Notes: generated from the sequence alone by a model not told the origin. A stretch of 64,000 nt of DNA from Limnanthes douglasii subsp. nivea (GCA_036936605.1 JAUPFV010000002.1:215753046-215817045); one strand, 5' to 3'; shown: positions 43,931 through 57,514, counted from the stretch's first letter. Program-made: numbers and translations.

Positions 43931-46760
43931 TAGCATGTATTTTTATATTTCTAGTATGTTAACTATGTAATTACAATTTTCAAGTAGTTTATCCATGTAA
44001 CAATAACTCTAACACTTTGTATTCAACAACAAATTATCTACAAATTCTCTAAGATTATAATGTTATTGATATGTTGAATTTTATAGTCTCCCTAATTAAT
44101 CTTGGTCTTCCCAATTAATCTCTATTTAATATTTTTCTCTTCTTGTGGTTATTATTTTTAACAACAACAATAACGATGATCTTTAACAATAGGGTGCTCC
44201 TACCGTATGGAGCCATGGTGTATGATATCTTTTTATTTGAATCAACGCATCTATACCTGGGCTACAAACACTTAGATTTCTGATACATAATTTTGTTTGT
44301 GTTATAATTTATTGAATTTTGAACTTGTAGCTTTTCAACCAGGTTCGAAGAAGGATTATCTTTACTGAATTGTTTTTATTGTTATTGTTATACATATTAT
44401 AGATTAACAATCAATAGATGATTGTTTTATTTTTTTTTATTTAAATATATTTTCTTATTCGTTGTTCATAATAGACAAGTTAACAAGTTTATATATGGAA
44501 TAACAACTTATATTAGAAATGGCATATGTTAATTTTGAGCTAATATAACCAACATTTGTGTTAACAATGATATTATTCCATCAAAACAATAATAAATAAA
44601 AGTAGTTTGTCCTACTAAATGGAAAAGATTAACAATATTATTCATGAGATTAGTCATATTAAAAATTATAAATAAATAGATTATTTTTGTTATAACAAAA
44701 TAAAATTAAATACTAGAATATTTAAAATATATATTAATGTTCTAGATAAGTGGATTTTCTATACGTGTAGAATTCCTTTAAATAATAAAATATATATTAT
44801 TCTTGATTAATCATGTTACTCATGACCGTTTAACAATGCAGATATTGTTATATCTGATATTATACTAGTTATCTCCCATATAGCATTATTAGTATAATTA
44901 TTTTTCAATTTTTTTGTCTGATAAAAAACTATTTCCAAAATAAATCACAACTCTCTTATTATATTTAAACTTTATAAAAAAATGTACATAAATGCTTAAA
45001 ATCATTTTAGTTATTCATGTTAAACTGGAATTCATTAACTATGTTTTTTTATTAATCATATTACTCATAACATTTAACGGTGTTAATACTTGTTATTCAT
45101 GGTATGATATTGTTATTTATAATTTTTATATATTTTTTATTGATCAAAACTCTCTCCAGAATAAATCATAAAATATTAGTTTTATATTATTTAAAATTAT
45201 AATATTAGAACTTTTATTAAGTTTATTAAAATTATTAAACAATTTATGACATTTATAAATAGATAAATTAATGCCTTTACTGTAGAAACACAAGAAAACT
45301 AGCTTAAAAGTGAAACTAAATTTTATAAGATGTTGTATCCAAATAATATATAAGGTTTTTAAGATGTTTTGGTATGTGAAAGAATATAAATTTTATAATA
45401 AAAATAATTAATTTCCAGAAATAAACTAATGTTTTGTGAGTTGACTTTTGAATCAAATTTCAAATTGACTATACCTTGATGCATCAAGGTCTCTCTAACC
45501 AAATTGCGTTGCCTTCGGCTACTTAACGCCGTATTAATCTGAATAACAAGGAAAATTTTCTTCTTAGATAACCCTTTAACCTTTAGAAAAAACATAAAAA
45601 TAGTTTTGAACCCATTACTCATCTCTTTTATGACCTCTGTGTAGCTGGAAGCTTGAAGTGCACAAGAATCATTGACAACTATTCCTTTTTTTGTCTTCCA
45701 TAGCGGTAAGAAAAAAATTTCCTTTTCTAAAGTTTCAACCAAAATGTCAAACATACTAAGCATAACTAATTATATAGAATAATGAATCAAATACATGATC
45801 CGCTTTTGAAACCAACCATAATTATGTACACGAGCTGATATAAATGTATATCGTATGTCATCCACTGATATATAAAAATAACTACACCACGTTACAATAA
45901 TAGTTTGATACATTTATGTAAATATAGTTCTCAGTTTTTAACTCCTAAAATAGTTTACAACACATATAATATATAAAGACATTGTAATATGGCACATTGT
46001 AATTTTTTAGAATGTCTCGAGCACTAGCTAAAGTTAATGTGTTGGACTTCGGCATTACAGATCGGTATGAACAGTTTTCTTTTACGACACATCTCAAATC
46101 ACATACTATTTATAGATTTTGTAACAAAATTAGCAAATGGTTCATTCTATCGTTCAATTAAGGTAGACCAATCAATAAATACTAGAACGGTGTTTCAACT
46201 ATATAATTATACAAATAATTCTTATGCGATTACACATAAGTAATATAATAAATTACCAACAATTTATTTTCGTCATTAGATAAAAAAATTCATCAACTAT
46301 ATAATTTAAAAGACAAAAGGGCATAGTGGTTATATACCTCGTATTTTTTCTTATTATGGGTTCAACCCTTCAAAACTTAATTCATATTACTTTGACTATA
46401 CGAATCAAATCGAGAAAAATATATCGAAAAAATATTCTAAGGTAATTAGATAAAAACATAAACTCTAACAAAGTAAACGAAATTTAAGACATACAACGGA
46501 TGTTGAGGCACATCCAATCAAGAGCATCGCACTTTTCAATACAAGTAGTCATGAAATATAGTTATAGTATTTTAGAATTGAACATATAAAAATTTAAGAA
46601 CTACAAAACTCACACAAAACCTAACAATTTTTTTTATGTCTAACTACTCATACATATCATGAGTAGGTTATATATAGGAAACTATAACAAGAGTCGTATT
46701 GTATATGAATTATACAACTCAAAACGCATATCCTACTGTAACTTTAATTAAACGTTGGTT
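43931..46760. other. AT-rich spacer between elements C and the Copia element
   Basis: No recognised gene. A 134-codon minus-strand frame at 45359-45763 (LVETLEKEIFFLPLWKTKK, then SSRRQRNLVRETLMHQG) has non-random composition and could be an exon remnant, but I do not recognise it. At 46323-46368 an A-box-like stretch and GGTTCAACCC (B-box-like) hint at a tRNA-derived SINE, without other support. Confidence 0.4.
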
Positions 46761-46765
46761 GGAAA

Positions 46766-47431
46766 TGTTGGAATATATTTATTTAATATATTTATAGACT
46801 AATAATAATTTGGACCGATATGCTAAATAAACATATTCGGTTATTGTCTTAAGGAAGTCCAAATTAAAAGTAGTCGAGTTAATTATTTAATTAACTAAAT
46901 TGGACCTATGGGTAAAAAGGCGTTATGGGCTCAAGTGTGGTAACCGGGTTGAATTTGGGCACTGTGATGAAGAGGGCCCAAATCTCAACACTTAAGCCTG
47001 AATTAATAAATCAGGGATATAAATTGAATTATCAATTTATTGGGTTATGGTCCCGGACACAAGGAAGTAACAAAGGATGGGCTTTACAATGTTGGGCTTC
47101 ACATTGTAAAATCTATAAATAAGGGGCTAGGTTTAGGTATTTCATCACTCTAAACCTTAATCAGAAATACGGCCGCTTCCTTAGTGTCTGGAAACTTTTC
47201 CCTCTAATCTGATTCTGCAGGTCTCTTAGTTTCGTAAACGGAATCGCCGGAGAACGTGGAATCGCTAAAGAACGCAAAAGAACGCTAGAGAATACTAGAT
47301 GGATAGCAGCAGGCAAACCCGTAAGTATTCTTGATTTTATGTTTCTTCAATAGATGAATCGAGCAAAAGGGTTTAACTTTTTCCGCGATTTGTTATATAT
47401 TATTTGATGTGATTTCGGATAATATATAACA
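46766..47431 (+). repeat. 5' LTR of the Copia element
   Basis: TGTTGG...ATAACA. TATA box TCTATAAATAA at 47112-47122. The 65-codon open frame inside it (46925-47122) recurs in the other LTR and is not a gene. Confidence 0.97.
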
Positions 47432-47433
47432 AT

Positions 47434-47446
47434 TGGTATCAGAGCC
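47434..47446 (+). promoter_or_regulatory. Primer-binding site of the Copia element
   Basis: TGGTATCAGAGCC, the usual Copia site complementary to the 3' end of initiator tRNA-Met, two bases after the LTR. Confidence 0.9.
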
Positions 47447-47917
47447 AAATAAACCCTTTTTGGATTCAGTAGAATAATCAAATTGAGTATTGATAGACAA
47501 AGATGCATATTTTTCTTAATCGTAAAGAATCCATGTCATTGGGATTATGTGTTAATTGAATTGGTAGGGCATGGATTTAGGGATTGTATGAAAAGCATGT
47601 TATGTGATTTATTGAAATTGCAATTTTTATAGTTTGGGGTTTTTTTTCGGGTAAAATTAGGGTTTATTGATGTCTGGAATTTTTCTCCCAAAATTAGCAT
47701 CAAATCAACCCTAAAATAACGAATAAAATCAAAATTATTGGGACAGTGGCTCATCGACAGCTTAACCCCTGATGTTAACGCTGACCGAAGGCTGTCCGGC
47801 GATAAACACAGTAACCGCCAAAAGAATAGGGACAACAAAAATTACCCAAACGATAATAACAGCATGATGAATACAGGCTGGACCCACCCAAAACAATTGG
47901 TGGGCCCGTTTAGGACC

Positions 47918-48062
47918 TGCAGCCTACTGCAAATTGCAGCAGGCAGGTAAGCTGCTGCAATTTGCAGCAGCGGTAGACTGCTGCGATAGCCTGCTGCAAA
48001 TTGCAGCAGGGCTTAATATTTGCAGCAGCCTGCTGCACGTGCAGGCTGCTGCAAATATTAAG
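47918..48062. repeat. CTGCTGCAAATTGCAGCAG inverted-repeat cluster in the Copia leader
   Basis: Several copies of near-palindromic CTGCTGCAAATTGCAGCAG, ending in a perfect hairpin at 48012-48062: 22-bp arms from CTTAATATTTGCAGCAG and its complement, 7-nt loop. It lies in the 1.4-kb untranslated leader, where packaging or dimerisation signals would be expected (inference). Confidence 0.85.
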
Positions 48063-48275
48063 TTAAATAATAAAAAAAATATTTTTTTTTTCAAAAAAAA
48101 AAAAAGTTATTAATTTGAAAATATTTGAACAATATATTTCACAAAAATGATACTTTGATATTTTTTTTGTATGTTTATTTGTGAATTAAATTGTATGTGT
48201 GTGAATGATTAAATGACGATGCATGACTAAGGTTTCGTAGACCGGTAGGTGAAATTAAGAAATTAATTTAATCGA

Positions 48276-48625
48276 CCCTCCGGAAGGTTAAAATTAATTT
48301 TCTTAAGGATCCTAGGCTTCGAAAGGTTCGGGGATTAATTTAAATTCAAATATTATCGGCCCTCCGGAAGGTTCACGTTTGGGTTTAAATTAATTATGAA
48401 CGGGAGAAAATTATTGAAAATGGTCTTTGTGCTGATTTTAATTTTAATTAGATGAAATCGGCCCTCCGGAAGGTTTCATCGGTACTTAGGATAAATTAAA
48501 TTCAGCCTTACAATTTTTTGATTTTAAGTAGGTGAAATCGGCCCTCCGGAAGGTTTCACCGGTACTTAAGAAAATCAAATTATGGTTATTTTAATATATG
48601 TAAATGACATCGGCCCTCCGGAAGG
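48276..48625 (+). repeat. Five-copy CCCTCCGGAAGG repeat in the Copia leader
   Basis: The 12-mer CCCTCCGGAAGG occurs at 48276, 48360, 48472, 48542 and 48614; the last three lie 70-72 bp apart within similar 70-bp units (TGAAATCGG...TTTCA.CGGTACTTA). Directly upstream of gag. Confidence 0.9.
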
Positions 48626-48831
48626 TCTCATTGGCAATTAGAAAATTAAAATAATGATCATAGTATTTTTCTCAAACTCATAAAATTTCATGTTAATTTG
48701 ATTTGCCTTCCGGTATCTATTATCAATGAATTTTATGTTTTACATGTATTTGTCATGTTTATGCACATGTTTTCAGTTATATGTCAAAATGCTAGATGTG
48801 CTTTGTGTTGTTTGTTCCTATTATAGTATCC

Positions 48832-49541
48832 ATGGGTTACAATTTTTTGGGGAATCGTCCACCGACGTTGGATTGTTCGGACTTCCAATTGTGGAAGGAA
48901 GAAATGTTGCTGTTTTTATCTGTACATGATTACGACTATGCACTGATAACTCCCAAACCATCTCCCCTTAGTCCGGAAAGTACACCGGATGAAACTAAGG
49001 CTGATGAAAAGTGGGAAAGGTCAAATAAGTTATGCATGGCGCTCTTGTTACAGGGAATAGCAGTAGCATTGCGTGGGGCTGTCCCTAAAGGTGTTACCAC
49101 TGCCTCGGTCTTTCTCACGGAGATTGAGAAAGCCTTTGCCAAAAAAAAAATGAAAATGAATAGGTAGAGATGCAGCGTTTGCTCATCGAGCTAGCTAAAA
49201 AAAAAGTATAATGGCAAAGGTAAAATCCGGGAGCACATTCTGGGAATGTTGATGATTTGCCAAAAGTTAAAGGCAATCGGTTTAGACTTACCTGAGGAAT
49301 GCATAGTGGGATTCACATTTCATTCGCTGCCAGACCGGTTTAAGTATTTCCAGTCCACCTATAACTGCATGCGAGAAAAGTGGAATATCAATGAATTGAT
49401 TTCCCACGCTGCACGGGAGGAGGAAAGACTTAAAGGCACAGCGCTTGAGGCTAATGTGATTACATCACCAAATAAGGCAGGACCTAAGCGGAAGGCATAT
49501 GGCAAAGGACCAGGTCAAGGTTCGGTCAACAAGAAAGTCTG
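48832..49541 (+). pseudogene. Copia gag fragment (frameshifted, C-terminally deleted)
   Basis: The likely start is ATG 48832 (MGYNFLGNRPPTLDCSDFQL). The text then reads WKEEMLLFLSVHDYDYALI and LCMALLLQGIAVALRGAV, a Copia gag of the UBN2/DUF4219 type. A 10-A run (49141-49150), a TAG at 49161-49163 and a 9-A run (49197-49205) break the frame. It resumes as YNGKGKIREHILGMLMICQKL, LPEECIVGFTFHSLPDRFKYF and ends GQGSVNKKV. The C-terminal zinc knuckle is gone, the sequence fusing to integrase near 49530. The A-run breaks may be assembly errors. Confidence 0.8.
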
Positions 49542-52108
49542 AGGCCTTGGACAAGTTCATAACTTTTAAGACCGAGGTTGAGAAACAACTTGGTAAAAGC
49601 ATTAAGACCGTTAGATCTGACCGTGGTGGTGAATACTATGGTAGATATGACGGATCGGGTGAACAACGTCCAGGACCCTTTGCACAGTACCTAGAGAAGT
49701 ATGGAATAGTCCCTCAATACACTATGCCCGGTTCACCTCGCATGAACGGTGTATCTGAGAGACGGAACCGAACACTAAAAGATATGGTTAGAAGCATGAT
49801 AAGTCACTCATCTCTACCATTATCTCTCTGGGGGGAAGCCATCAAATGTGCCGCTTATATACTCAATCGAGTACCCACAAAGGATACTGTTAGGACTCCA
49901 TATGAGCTTTGGAATGGGCGTAAACCTAATTTAAAGCATCTGCATGTGTGGGGTTCTCCAGCTGAGGCGAGGCCTTACAAACCTCAAGAAAAGAAACTGG
50001 ACCCAAAAACAGTTAGTTGTTTCTTCATAGGTTATTCCGAACATTCTAGAGGGTTTAAGTTTTATGATTCTCTCACTGGTACAATATTTGAGACAGGAAC
50101 GGCCAAGTTTCTAGAGGATGTTGAGTTTGGGGGGAAGAATAAGGGAACATATGTTGATTTTGAGGAAGAATCCATAAAGATTCATGAAAGTTTTAATAGG
50201 GATACTGAGATATCTGAAGATTGGGCGGTAATGCCAATCATTTCGATCCCATTAGAACAAGGTAATCCTCAGATTAACACTGATGCTCCACTTGAGGGTT
50301 CTAACCAGGATACAGAGATTCAGGTAGAACAAGAGGAACCTCAAGATAATCTTCCACAAGGGAATCAAAATGACATCGTTCATAATGATCAAACTCTACC
50401 TCCTCAAGAAGTGCAACAGGAGGAAATAGTGCCATTAAGAAGATCCACTAGAGAAAAGAAGAGTACTATAGGTCCAGAATTTATAGTATATCTTCAGGAG
50501 CATGATGAGTTATGTGCTGGAACTGTAGATGATCCCTCATCCTACAAACAGGCCATGGCAAGCTCTGAATCTCAAAAGTGGATTGACGCTATGAAAGAAG
50601 AGTATAAATCAATGCAGGATAATGCGGTATGGGATCTTGTCCCATTACCTGAAGGGAAAAAGGAAATTGGTTGTAAATGGGTTTACAAAACCAAACACGA
50701 TTCCCTGGGTAATGTGGAAAGACATAAAGCACGTCTTGAAGCGAAAGGTTATACTCAGCGTGAAGGGATTGATTTTAAAGAAACTTTCGCTCCAGTATCG
50801 ACGAAGGATTCCTTTAGAACAATCATGGCATTAGTTGCACATTTTGACCTTGAGCTTCATCAGATGGATGTTAAGACCGCTTTTCTCAATGGTAATATTG
50901 AGGAAACGATCTACATGCTGCAACCAGAAGACTTTGTAGAAAGTAACTCAAAAGATCTGGTTTGCAGACTTAAGAAATCCATTTATGGGCTTAAACAAGC
51001 TTCTCGTCAATGGTATCACAAATTCCTTGAGGTGATAGTCGGTTATGACTTTGAGATCAACTCGGTTGAGGATTGTGTTTATCACAAGTTCAGTGGGAGT
51101 AATTTCATATTTCTTATATTATATGTGGATGACATATTGCTTGCCTCGAACAATAAGGAATTGTTACACACTACAAAAAGATTTCTATCAGACAAGTTTG
51201 ATATGAAGGATCTTGGTGATGCCAGTTTTGTGTTAGGAATCCAGATACATCGAGATCGTTCTCGTGGTATTCTTGGATTATCACAAAAAGCATACATTAA
51301 AAGTGTGTTACAACGTTACGGATTGGCAGATTGCAAACCCCTAAGTACCCCTATAGCAAAGGGTGACAGACTTAGTCTGAGTCAATGTCCTAAGACAAAA
51401 CTTGAGATTGAGGAAATGAAAACGATCCCTTATGCTTCTGCAGTTGGGAGTTTAATGTATGCTCAAGTTTGTACTAGGCCGGACATTGCCTTTGCTGTAA
51501 ACATGTTGGGGAGATATGTTAGTAACCCAGGAATGGATCACTGGAAAGCAGTTAAAAGAGTACTCCGATATCTGCAAGGAACAAAGGGGCACATGTTGAC
51601 ATATAGGAAGTCGGATAAACTGGAGATCATCGGGTATTCCGACTCAGATTTTGGTGGATGCGCAGACACATTAAAAAGCACGTCAGGCAACATATTCTTA
51701 TTGGCTGGAGGTGCAATATCCTGGAAAAGTGTAAAGCAAACACTTATTGCATCGTCCACCATGGCAGCAGAATTTGTTGCATGCTTTGAGGCATCAAACC
51801 AGGCACTATGGCTGCGGAATTTTGTTACTGGATTACGCATTGTACAAGGGATAGAAGGCCCTATGAGGTTATATTGCGATAACAATTCCGCAGTGCAGTA
51901 CTCTAACAGTAACAGGAGCGCGTCTAAATCCAAACACATAGACATAAAGTTTCTGTCTGTTAAAGAAAGAGTACAGATGGGTCAGATAAGTATAAAGCAC
52001 ATTGGAACAAACTCCATGATAGCAGATCCCCTAACAAAGGCGGTTTTGCCTAAGGTTTTCCAGGGACACACCATCAGTATGGGTGTAGTTGATTTAGAGG
52101 ATTGTTAG
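49499..52108 (+). CDS. Copia polyprotein: partial integrase, reverse transcriptase, RNase H
   Basis: Intact 869-codon frame. The first ~14 codons are gag sequence read in another frame. Integrase enters at [21 protein letters not shown], so the zinc domain and first catalytic aspartate are missing; the second Asp ([11 protein letters not shown]) and Glu ([11 protein letters not shown]) remain. RT is complete: [51 protein letters not shown] and catalytic [10 protein letters not shown]. RNase H follows ([39 protein letters not shown], then SKHIDIKF), ending MIADPLTKA. Without protease or full integrase it cannot transpose alone. Confidence 0.95.
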   Translation: MAKDQVKVRSTRKSEALDKFITFKTEVEKQLGKSIKTVRSDRGGEYYGRYDGSGEQRPGPFAQYLEKYGIVPQYTMPGSPRMNGVSERRNRTLKDMVRSMISHSSLPLSLWGEAIKCAAYILNRVPTKDTVRTPYELWNGRKPNLKHLHVWGSPAEARPYKPQEKKLDPKTVSCFFIGYSEHSRGFKFYDSLTGTIFETGTAKFLEDVEFGGKNKGTYVDFEEESIKIHESFNRDTEISEDWAVMPIISIPLEQGNPQINTDAPLEGSNQDTEIQVEQEEPQDNLPQGNQNDIVHNDQTLPPQEVQQEEIVPLRRSTREKKSTIGPEFIVYLQEHDELCAGTVDDPSSYKQAMASSESQKWIDAMKEEYKSMQDNAVWDLVPLPEGKKEIGCKWVYKTKHDSLGNVERHKARLEAKGYTQREGIDFKETFAPVSTKDSFRTIMALVAHFDLELHQMDVKTAFLNGNIEETIYMLQPEDFVESNSKDLVCRLKKSIYGLKQASRQWYHKFLEVIVGYDFEINSVEDCVYHKFSGSNFIFLILYVDDILLASNNKELLHTTKRFLSDKFDMKDLGDASFVLGIQIHRDRSRGILGLSQKAYIKSVLQRYGLADCKPLSTPIAKGDRLSLSQCPKTKLEIEEMKTIPYASAVGSLMYAQVCTRPDIAFAVNMLGRYVSNPGMDHWKAVKRVLRYLQGTKGHMLTYRKSDKLEIIGYSDSDFGGCADTLKSTSGNIFLLAGGAISWKSVKQTLIASSTMAAEFVACFEASNQALWLRNFVTGLRIVQGIEGPMRLYCDNNSAVQYSNSNRSASKSKHIDIKFLSVKERVQMGQISIKHIGTNSMIADPLTKAVLPKVFQGHTISMGVVDLEDC

Positions 52109-52492
52109 TTTCAGTGGGAGAGTTTGTAATAGGATCTGATGTTATATTTTGCAGTATTGTGCACATTAAAGTTTATTGCAATATATATATGCTTGGAAAT
52201 ATTTATTGATATTTGTACTGTATTGGATCTCCAAAAGTAGGAACCATTTAAGAATAAATATGTACGATTACAAGCCATATTACTCTTAGACCACCCTCCA
52301 TAATTGGCCCAAGTAATTGATTGATTATGGTAATGTGATTACTGTTGCATCCTATTGTTCACATTACGAGAAAGAGGTCTTTAGTCCTTTATTAGTATCA
52401 ATCATGTACGGGGTTGTACCGTTTGCCCATTGACAATGAATATAGGGATCCCATTAAAGTTGAATATGTATTCTTGAGTAGCATATGACGGT

Positions 52493-52505
52493 CCAAGTGG
52501 GAGAT
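52493..52505 (+). promoter_or_regulatory. Polypurine tract of the Copia element
   Basis: CCAAGTGGGAGAT directly before the 3' LTR. A second tract-like CAGTGGGAGAG lies at about 52113, just after the pol stop. Confidence 0.85.
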
Positions 52506-53171
52506 TGTTGGAATATATTTATTTAATATATTTATAGACTAATAATAATTTGGACCGATATGCTAAATAAACATATTCGGTTATTGTCTTAAGGAAGTCC
52601 AAATTAAAAGTAGTCGAGTTAATTATTTAATTAACTAAATTGGACCTATGGGTAAAAAGGCGTTATGGGCTCAAGTGTGGTAACCGGGTTGAATTTGGGC
52701 ACTGTGATGAAGAGGGCCCAAATCTCAACACTTAAGCCTGAATTAATAAATCAGGGATATAAATTGAATTATCAATTTATTGGGTTATGGTCCCGGACAC
52801 AAGGAAGTAACAAAGGATGGGCTTTACAATGTTGGGCTTCACATTGTAAAATCTATAAATAAGGGGCTAGGTTTAGGTATTTCATCACTCTAAACCTTAA
52901 TCAGAAATACGGCCGCTTCCTTAGTGTCTGGAAACTTTTCCCTCTAATCTGATTCTGCAGGTCTCTTAGTTTCATAAACGGAATCGCCGGAGAACGTGGA
53001 ATCGCTAAAGAACGCAAAAGAACGCTAGAGAATACTAGATGGATAGCAGCAGGCAAACCCGTAAGTATTCTTGATTTTATGTTTCTTCAATAGATGAATC
53101 GAGCAAAAGGGTTTAACTTTTTCCGCGATTTGTTATATATTATTTGATGTGATTTCGGATAATATATAACA
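52506..53171 (+). repeat. 3' LTR of the Copia element
   Basis: 666 bp, one difference from the 5' LTR by eye. Confidence 0.97.
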
Positions 53172-53176
53172 GGAAA

Positions 53177-53832
53177 TAGTACTATAAAATAAATAACTGA
53201 GCCCACACATTTAACTTGTACGCGAGAATGGAATCAATTCTCGACAAAGTTGAGCTATTTTGATCACCACCACGTACTTTCCAGAATCCACTCCCGATAA
53301 TGTGAATCGTTTGTTTTATCATAATAGCATAATCGTGTTCATCTCTCTTCGTCTTCTTTACATTTATATAAATTCTTAAAAAATTTTGGTTGATTTATCA
53401 ATTCATATAAGAATAAAAATATGAAAAACTAATAAAAGAAAGAAACGTAGGAATAAACGAAAAAAAATGTTATTGTGGAAAAACAATTGTATAAAAATTA
53501 CAACGAAGATAAAATTTAAAAAAGCTCGATAATTTTCTAAAAGTTTAAAAACCCATAAAATTGGATTTTAAATTGAAAATAAAACTTGAAAAGAAAAATT
53601 AATTTTATAATTAAAGTTATCAAATATTTTGTACTCGTAGCTATTTGGAAACATTAGAGGTATGGCCTCATAACTAACTCATAGCTTTATAATATATTAT
53701 TTTAATATAGTTGCCTAGATCAAGTTCGAGCATGATGATCTTAGTGAGACTCCAATTTAAAACTATAATGCAAAAGGAGATTGTGCCATTAATAATATAA
53801 ATACTCAATTTAACCTATGCAAAAGATAAAAA

Positions 53833-53869
<37 letters not shown>

Positions 53870-54344
53870 GAACAATTATCTTTTAACAAATTTTTAATGA
53901 ATATTAGTTCAAGGGTAAATTGTTAATAATCATTTAGATTTTAGATTTACTAGAAAACCATCTCCAACATATTTGTTTTAATATAGATTTTTATGCATAA
54001 ATATAAACTCAACGTCTTTTCAGTTTCTTCTTTACTTCGTGAAACCCCTTTCTTTCTATAAAATGGAAATTTTCATAATCTCTCAAATTAAGATTTTTTC
54101 TACAAATTTTAGTAAGTTTCTGAAGTATTTCAATACAAATATTCTATAAAATCAAGTTTTCACGATGAAACTACTTTATTTCTCCTTATTTTTTCAGTTG
54201 TTGTATACCTGACATAAGAACTGTTCGTGTTTGGTTTTGATGAATAAAATTTCCTTTAAAGAAACCAAAAGTGTAATTAGTAACCTAAGAATAACTTATG
54301 TATATGTTCAAAAGTTATAGATGATTTTATTTCTTTTCTTTTTA
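53177..54344. other. AT-rich spacer, no gene recognised
   Basis: No ORF of note. (TA)n tract at 53838-53867. Confidence 0.6.
53838..53867. repeat. (TA)n microsatellite
   Basis: About 14 AT units. Confidence 0.9.
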
Positions 54345-54870
54345 CAACCATTTACAACGTATTTACGCAACCAAATACAGTTAGTTTCCAGACAAACTTT
54401 TTATTTCTGTTTTCAAACCTAAAACGTTTTTCTGCAACAATATTACACATATTTACACACCAAAAATGCAATAAGTTTCCGCACAAACTTTTTTATTATT
54501 TTTCAAATCCAAAAATCTGTTATGCAACCATTTACAATGTAATTTCGCACCCAAGATACAGTAAGTTTCCAAATAAAATTTAATTCTTGTGTATTCAAAC
54601 CTAAGAAGTTTTTATGCAACCATTTACAACGGAATTTCGCACCCGAAATACAATAAGTTTCCAAAAAACTTTATTTCTTGTTTTTCAAACCTAAATTTGT
54701 TTTACGTAACTATTTACAACATAATTCTGCACCTAAAATAAGTAAGTCCTTAAAAAAATTTCTTTCTTAACTTTTAAACCTTAAAAAGATTTTATGCAAC
54801 CTATTTGAACGTAATTTGGCACCAAATTTACAATAGTTTAAACATTAATTTGCATATTGTTTTTACTTTG
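54345..54870. repeat. Degenerate tandem repeat, unit about 80-100 bp, 6 copies
   Basis: GCAACCATTTACAACG-like motifs at 54345, 54435, 54525, 54617, 54717 and 54797, each followed by CGCACC.AAATACA and CAAACCTAAAA. Spacings 90, 90, 92, 100 and 80. Confidence 0.75.
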
Positions 54871-57476
54871 TAATACAGATAAATTATAAGAAAATAAATA
54901 CTTTATTACATATCGGGATTTATACATATAATTCAGCAGTATAATTTGTCGCTAATAAGAGAAGCTGGACTAAATGCTTTGCAAAACACACTTTTCTACC
55001 ATCTAATTAAAGGTGTATGTGACCGTAAGTATCTTGATTAGGCCTCAAAGAAGAATTGGTAGGTCATAACAGAAATAATAATATATTTTAACCCTAAAAG
55101 TGAAGGTTTTGTTTTTGCTTGAAAACATGTTAAAATGAAAAGAATATATGTAATGCTCAGTTTAGAAGTCAAGTCACGGGAAATCAAGATTAACGTGAAC
55201 AAAAGAGGAATTGAAGTTTCTTCAAATGAAGAATAACAATGAAAAATCATTACAATTTATTTCTAGATTTTTGGCTGACTAAAAAAATTGTTGTAATAAA
55301 ATTTATTTATTTTGTTTAATATATCAATTAGAAACCTACTTTCCCAACCACTTCACTGGTAATTATGCAACCAAAATATATTTTTGTATTTTCACAACTG
55401 AAAAACCTTTTTCGCACCAATGTTATACCTAAATACACAACCAAAAGTAACAATTACAAAAATATTTATGCAGGATGCAATCAAGCTGGTTATAATTTTA
55501 TGAGGAGAACATGATATCACAGATGTAGCTCTACTCGTAATATTGTATGTTTGTGCAATATTAATTTTCGTAAAATTTGGAGAAATATCATCTACTTCAA
55601 AAATCAAATATATTGAATGTTTTTCAAAAATCAATGGTTGTACTTGGGTAGAAACAATGAGAGAAACATTAATAAGTTTAGTGAAAAATACTGCCAAAGT
55701 AGACCAAAAACAATAATTGGTTGTGTAGTAGTAAATACTAATTCAAAAATATATATTTAACAAAGTATAATAACAAAAATAATTCATATACTAATTCACT
55801 ATCATTGTGAATCCATTTTTTTAGATTACACATGTAGAGAAACCATACCATGTAATTTCAAGTGGTTGGCATTAAAGACTAGATGTGATATGAAACTGCC
55901 TGAAATATTCCAAAATAGTACATACAAAAAACGAGTTTACAAATTATTTTTGCAAGATGTAAGTTCACACATGATTTTTGATTTGCAAAAGTCATTTCAA
56001 ACTATAACTTTAATTAGTAAACCTACCGATTATAATAACAGATTATCATTGGAGAACTAGAGATGAAAGACAAATAGAGGTTGGAATTTTACAAATAAAG
56101 TAAATGAAATAGAAAGTCATAAAGGTGTTACTGTTTATTAAGGTGTTGATGTTGATGAACCTATTGATAAAGACGTTGATGTTGGTGATTAGAATTCTGA
56201 TAGTCTACCAATCAATTCATAAAAAAAAGAACAAAAATAAAAAGAACAAAAATCCATTTAAAATATGGATACGAGAAAACTCCAACTCCAACTCGTAGAT
56301 TCAAAATGTTTAAAAAGACAACATGACGAAGATAACATCATTTTAAATGAAATTTCAAAGAATATGAAGTTGAAGGAAAAAATAAGGAAACTTTAAGAAG
56401 AGGTCAAGAGCCTCTAGAATCAAACTAAACAAGAAATTTATTTCTTATTCACACAACTAAAAATAATATTTATGCAACTTTTTTACTTGTAATTCTGCAA
56501 CCAGTTAGTACTTAATTCTGTAACCACTTTTTATACAACTAAAAAATCTATTTCTCCAACTAGTTAACATATGTTACAATTTTCTTGGATAGTTGAACAA
56601 AATCTTAATTCGGTTAATACAATAAAAATACAAATAATAGAAAATAAACAGATCACATATCAACAGAGACTTCATAAGAAAGAATGAATATAAAAAAATA
56701 AACACAAAAAAGAAAGAGTAACAAAAAGAAAAAAAAAGGTTCAAGGAGTTGTAAAAGCTTCTACTATTGCATTGTAATAAATATAAAGTTAAAAAACGTG
56801 TACAAGCTCTCAATCATCCAAAACAAAACTAAAAGACTTGTAACACATTTAATAAAAGAGGTTAACATGTGTAACATCTATTATTAAAAGACATCTAAAA
56901 AATACTCATAAATAGAAAGAAAAAAATGTACAAATAGTTGTAAAACCTCATCCTCATCCTCTTCCAAAAGAAACAGTTGTACGACCAATTATACAAGATC
57001 CTCACGAAGTTACAATAGATGAAGATGATATATCTCTATATTATGATCCAAAAACATTTACACAGAAAACGATAGACGTGAAATATGATTGGTCAATCGA
57101 CAACGAAACAAATAAATTAATAATAGAAGAAAATGTCAAATATTTGTTCATTTTGAAGAAGAAAGAAGAAGTTAATTTCATTCTCACTCCCGTTGTATGG
57201 TCATTTCCATTAAGAATTTTTTTATGTTCAATTAGAAAACATGTTGGAGATTAGAAATGATGGTGAGCTTGACTATATAAGGTAATTTTGCACCCTATAA
57301 TCTTATTCACGCGCCTCATTTGTTCTTATTTATGCACCCATATTACTCTTAATCTCGCAACCAATATCTTTGTTTTATATTTTCACAATTATAAATCTAT
57401 TTACGCACTCATTTTACTAATAATTTTGCAACTTGTTAACACCTAATTCCGCAATGTTTTTTGTTCTATGAACCAT

Positions 57477-57514
<38 letters not shown>

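Larger units (their letters stand above)
46766..53171 (+). mobile_element. Ty1/Copia retrotransposon, very young, internally deleted
   Basis: LTRs 46766-47431 and 52506-53171 (666 bp each), flanked by perfect GGAAA duplications (46761-46765, 53172-53176). By eye the LTRs differ at one base (G/A at about 47234 versus 52974). The interior has a long leader, a frameshifted gag fragment and one ORF starting inside integrase. Zinc knuckle, protease and integrase N-terminus are absent. The pol type resembles the Tnt1/Tork group (tentative). Confidence 0.97.

Noticed and set aside
45359..45763. 134-codon minus-strand ORF as a host gene
   Set aside because: No recognisable domain, no neighbouring exon signals that I could confirm; left as an unrecognised frame.
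46314..46395. tRNA gene or SINE from GGTTCAACCC at 46359
   Set aside because: No tRNA cloverleaf, weak A box, no tail or target duplication; noted only as a hint.
46925..47122. 65-codon ORF, repeated exactly at 52665-52862
   Set aside because: Lies within both copies of the Copia LTR; no codon-level support and explained by LTR identity.
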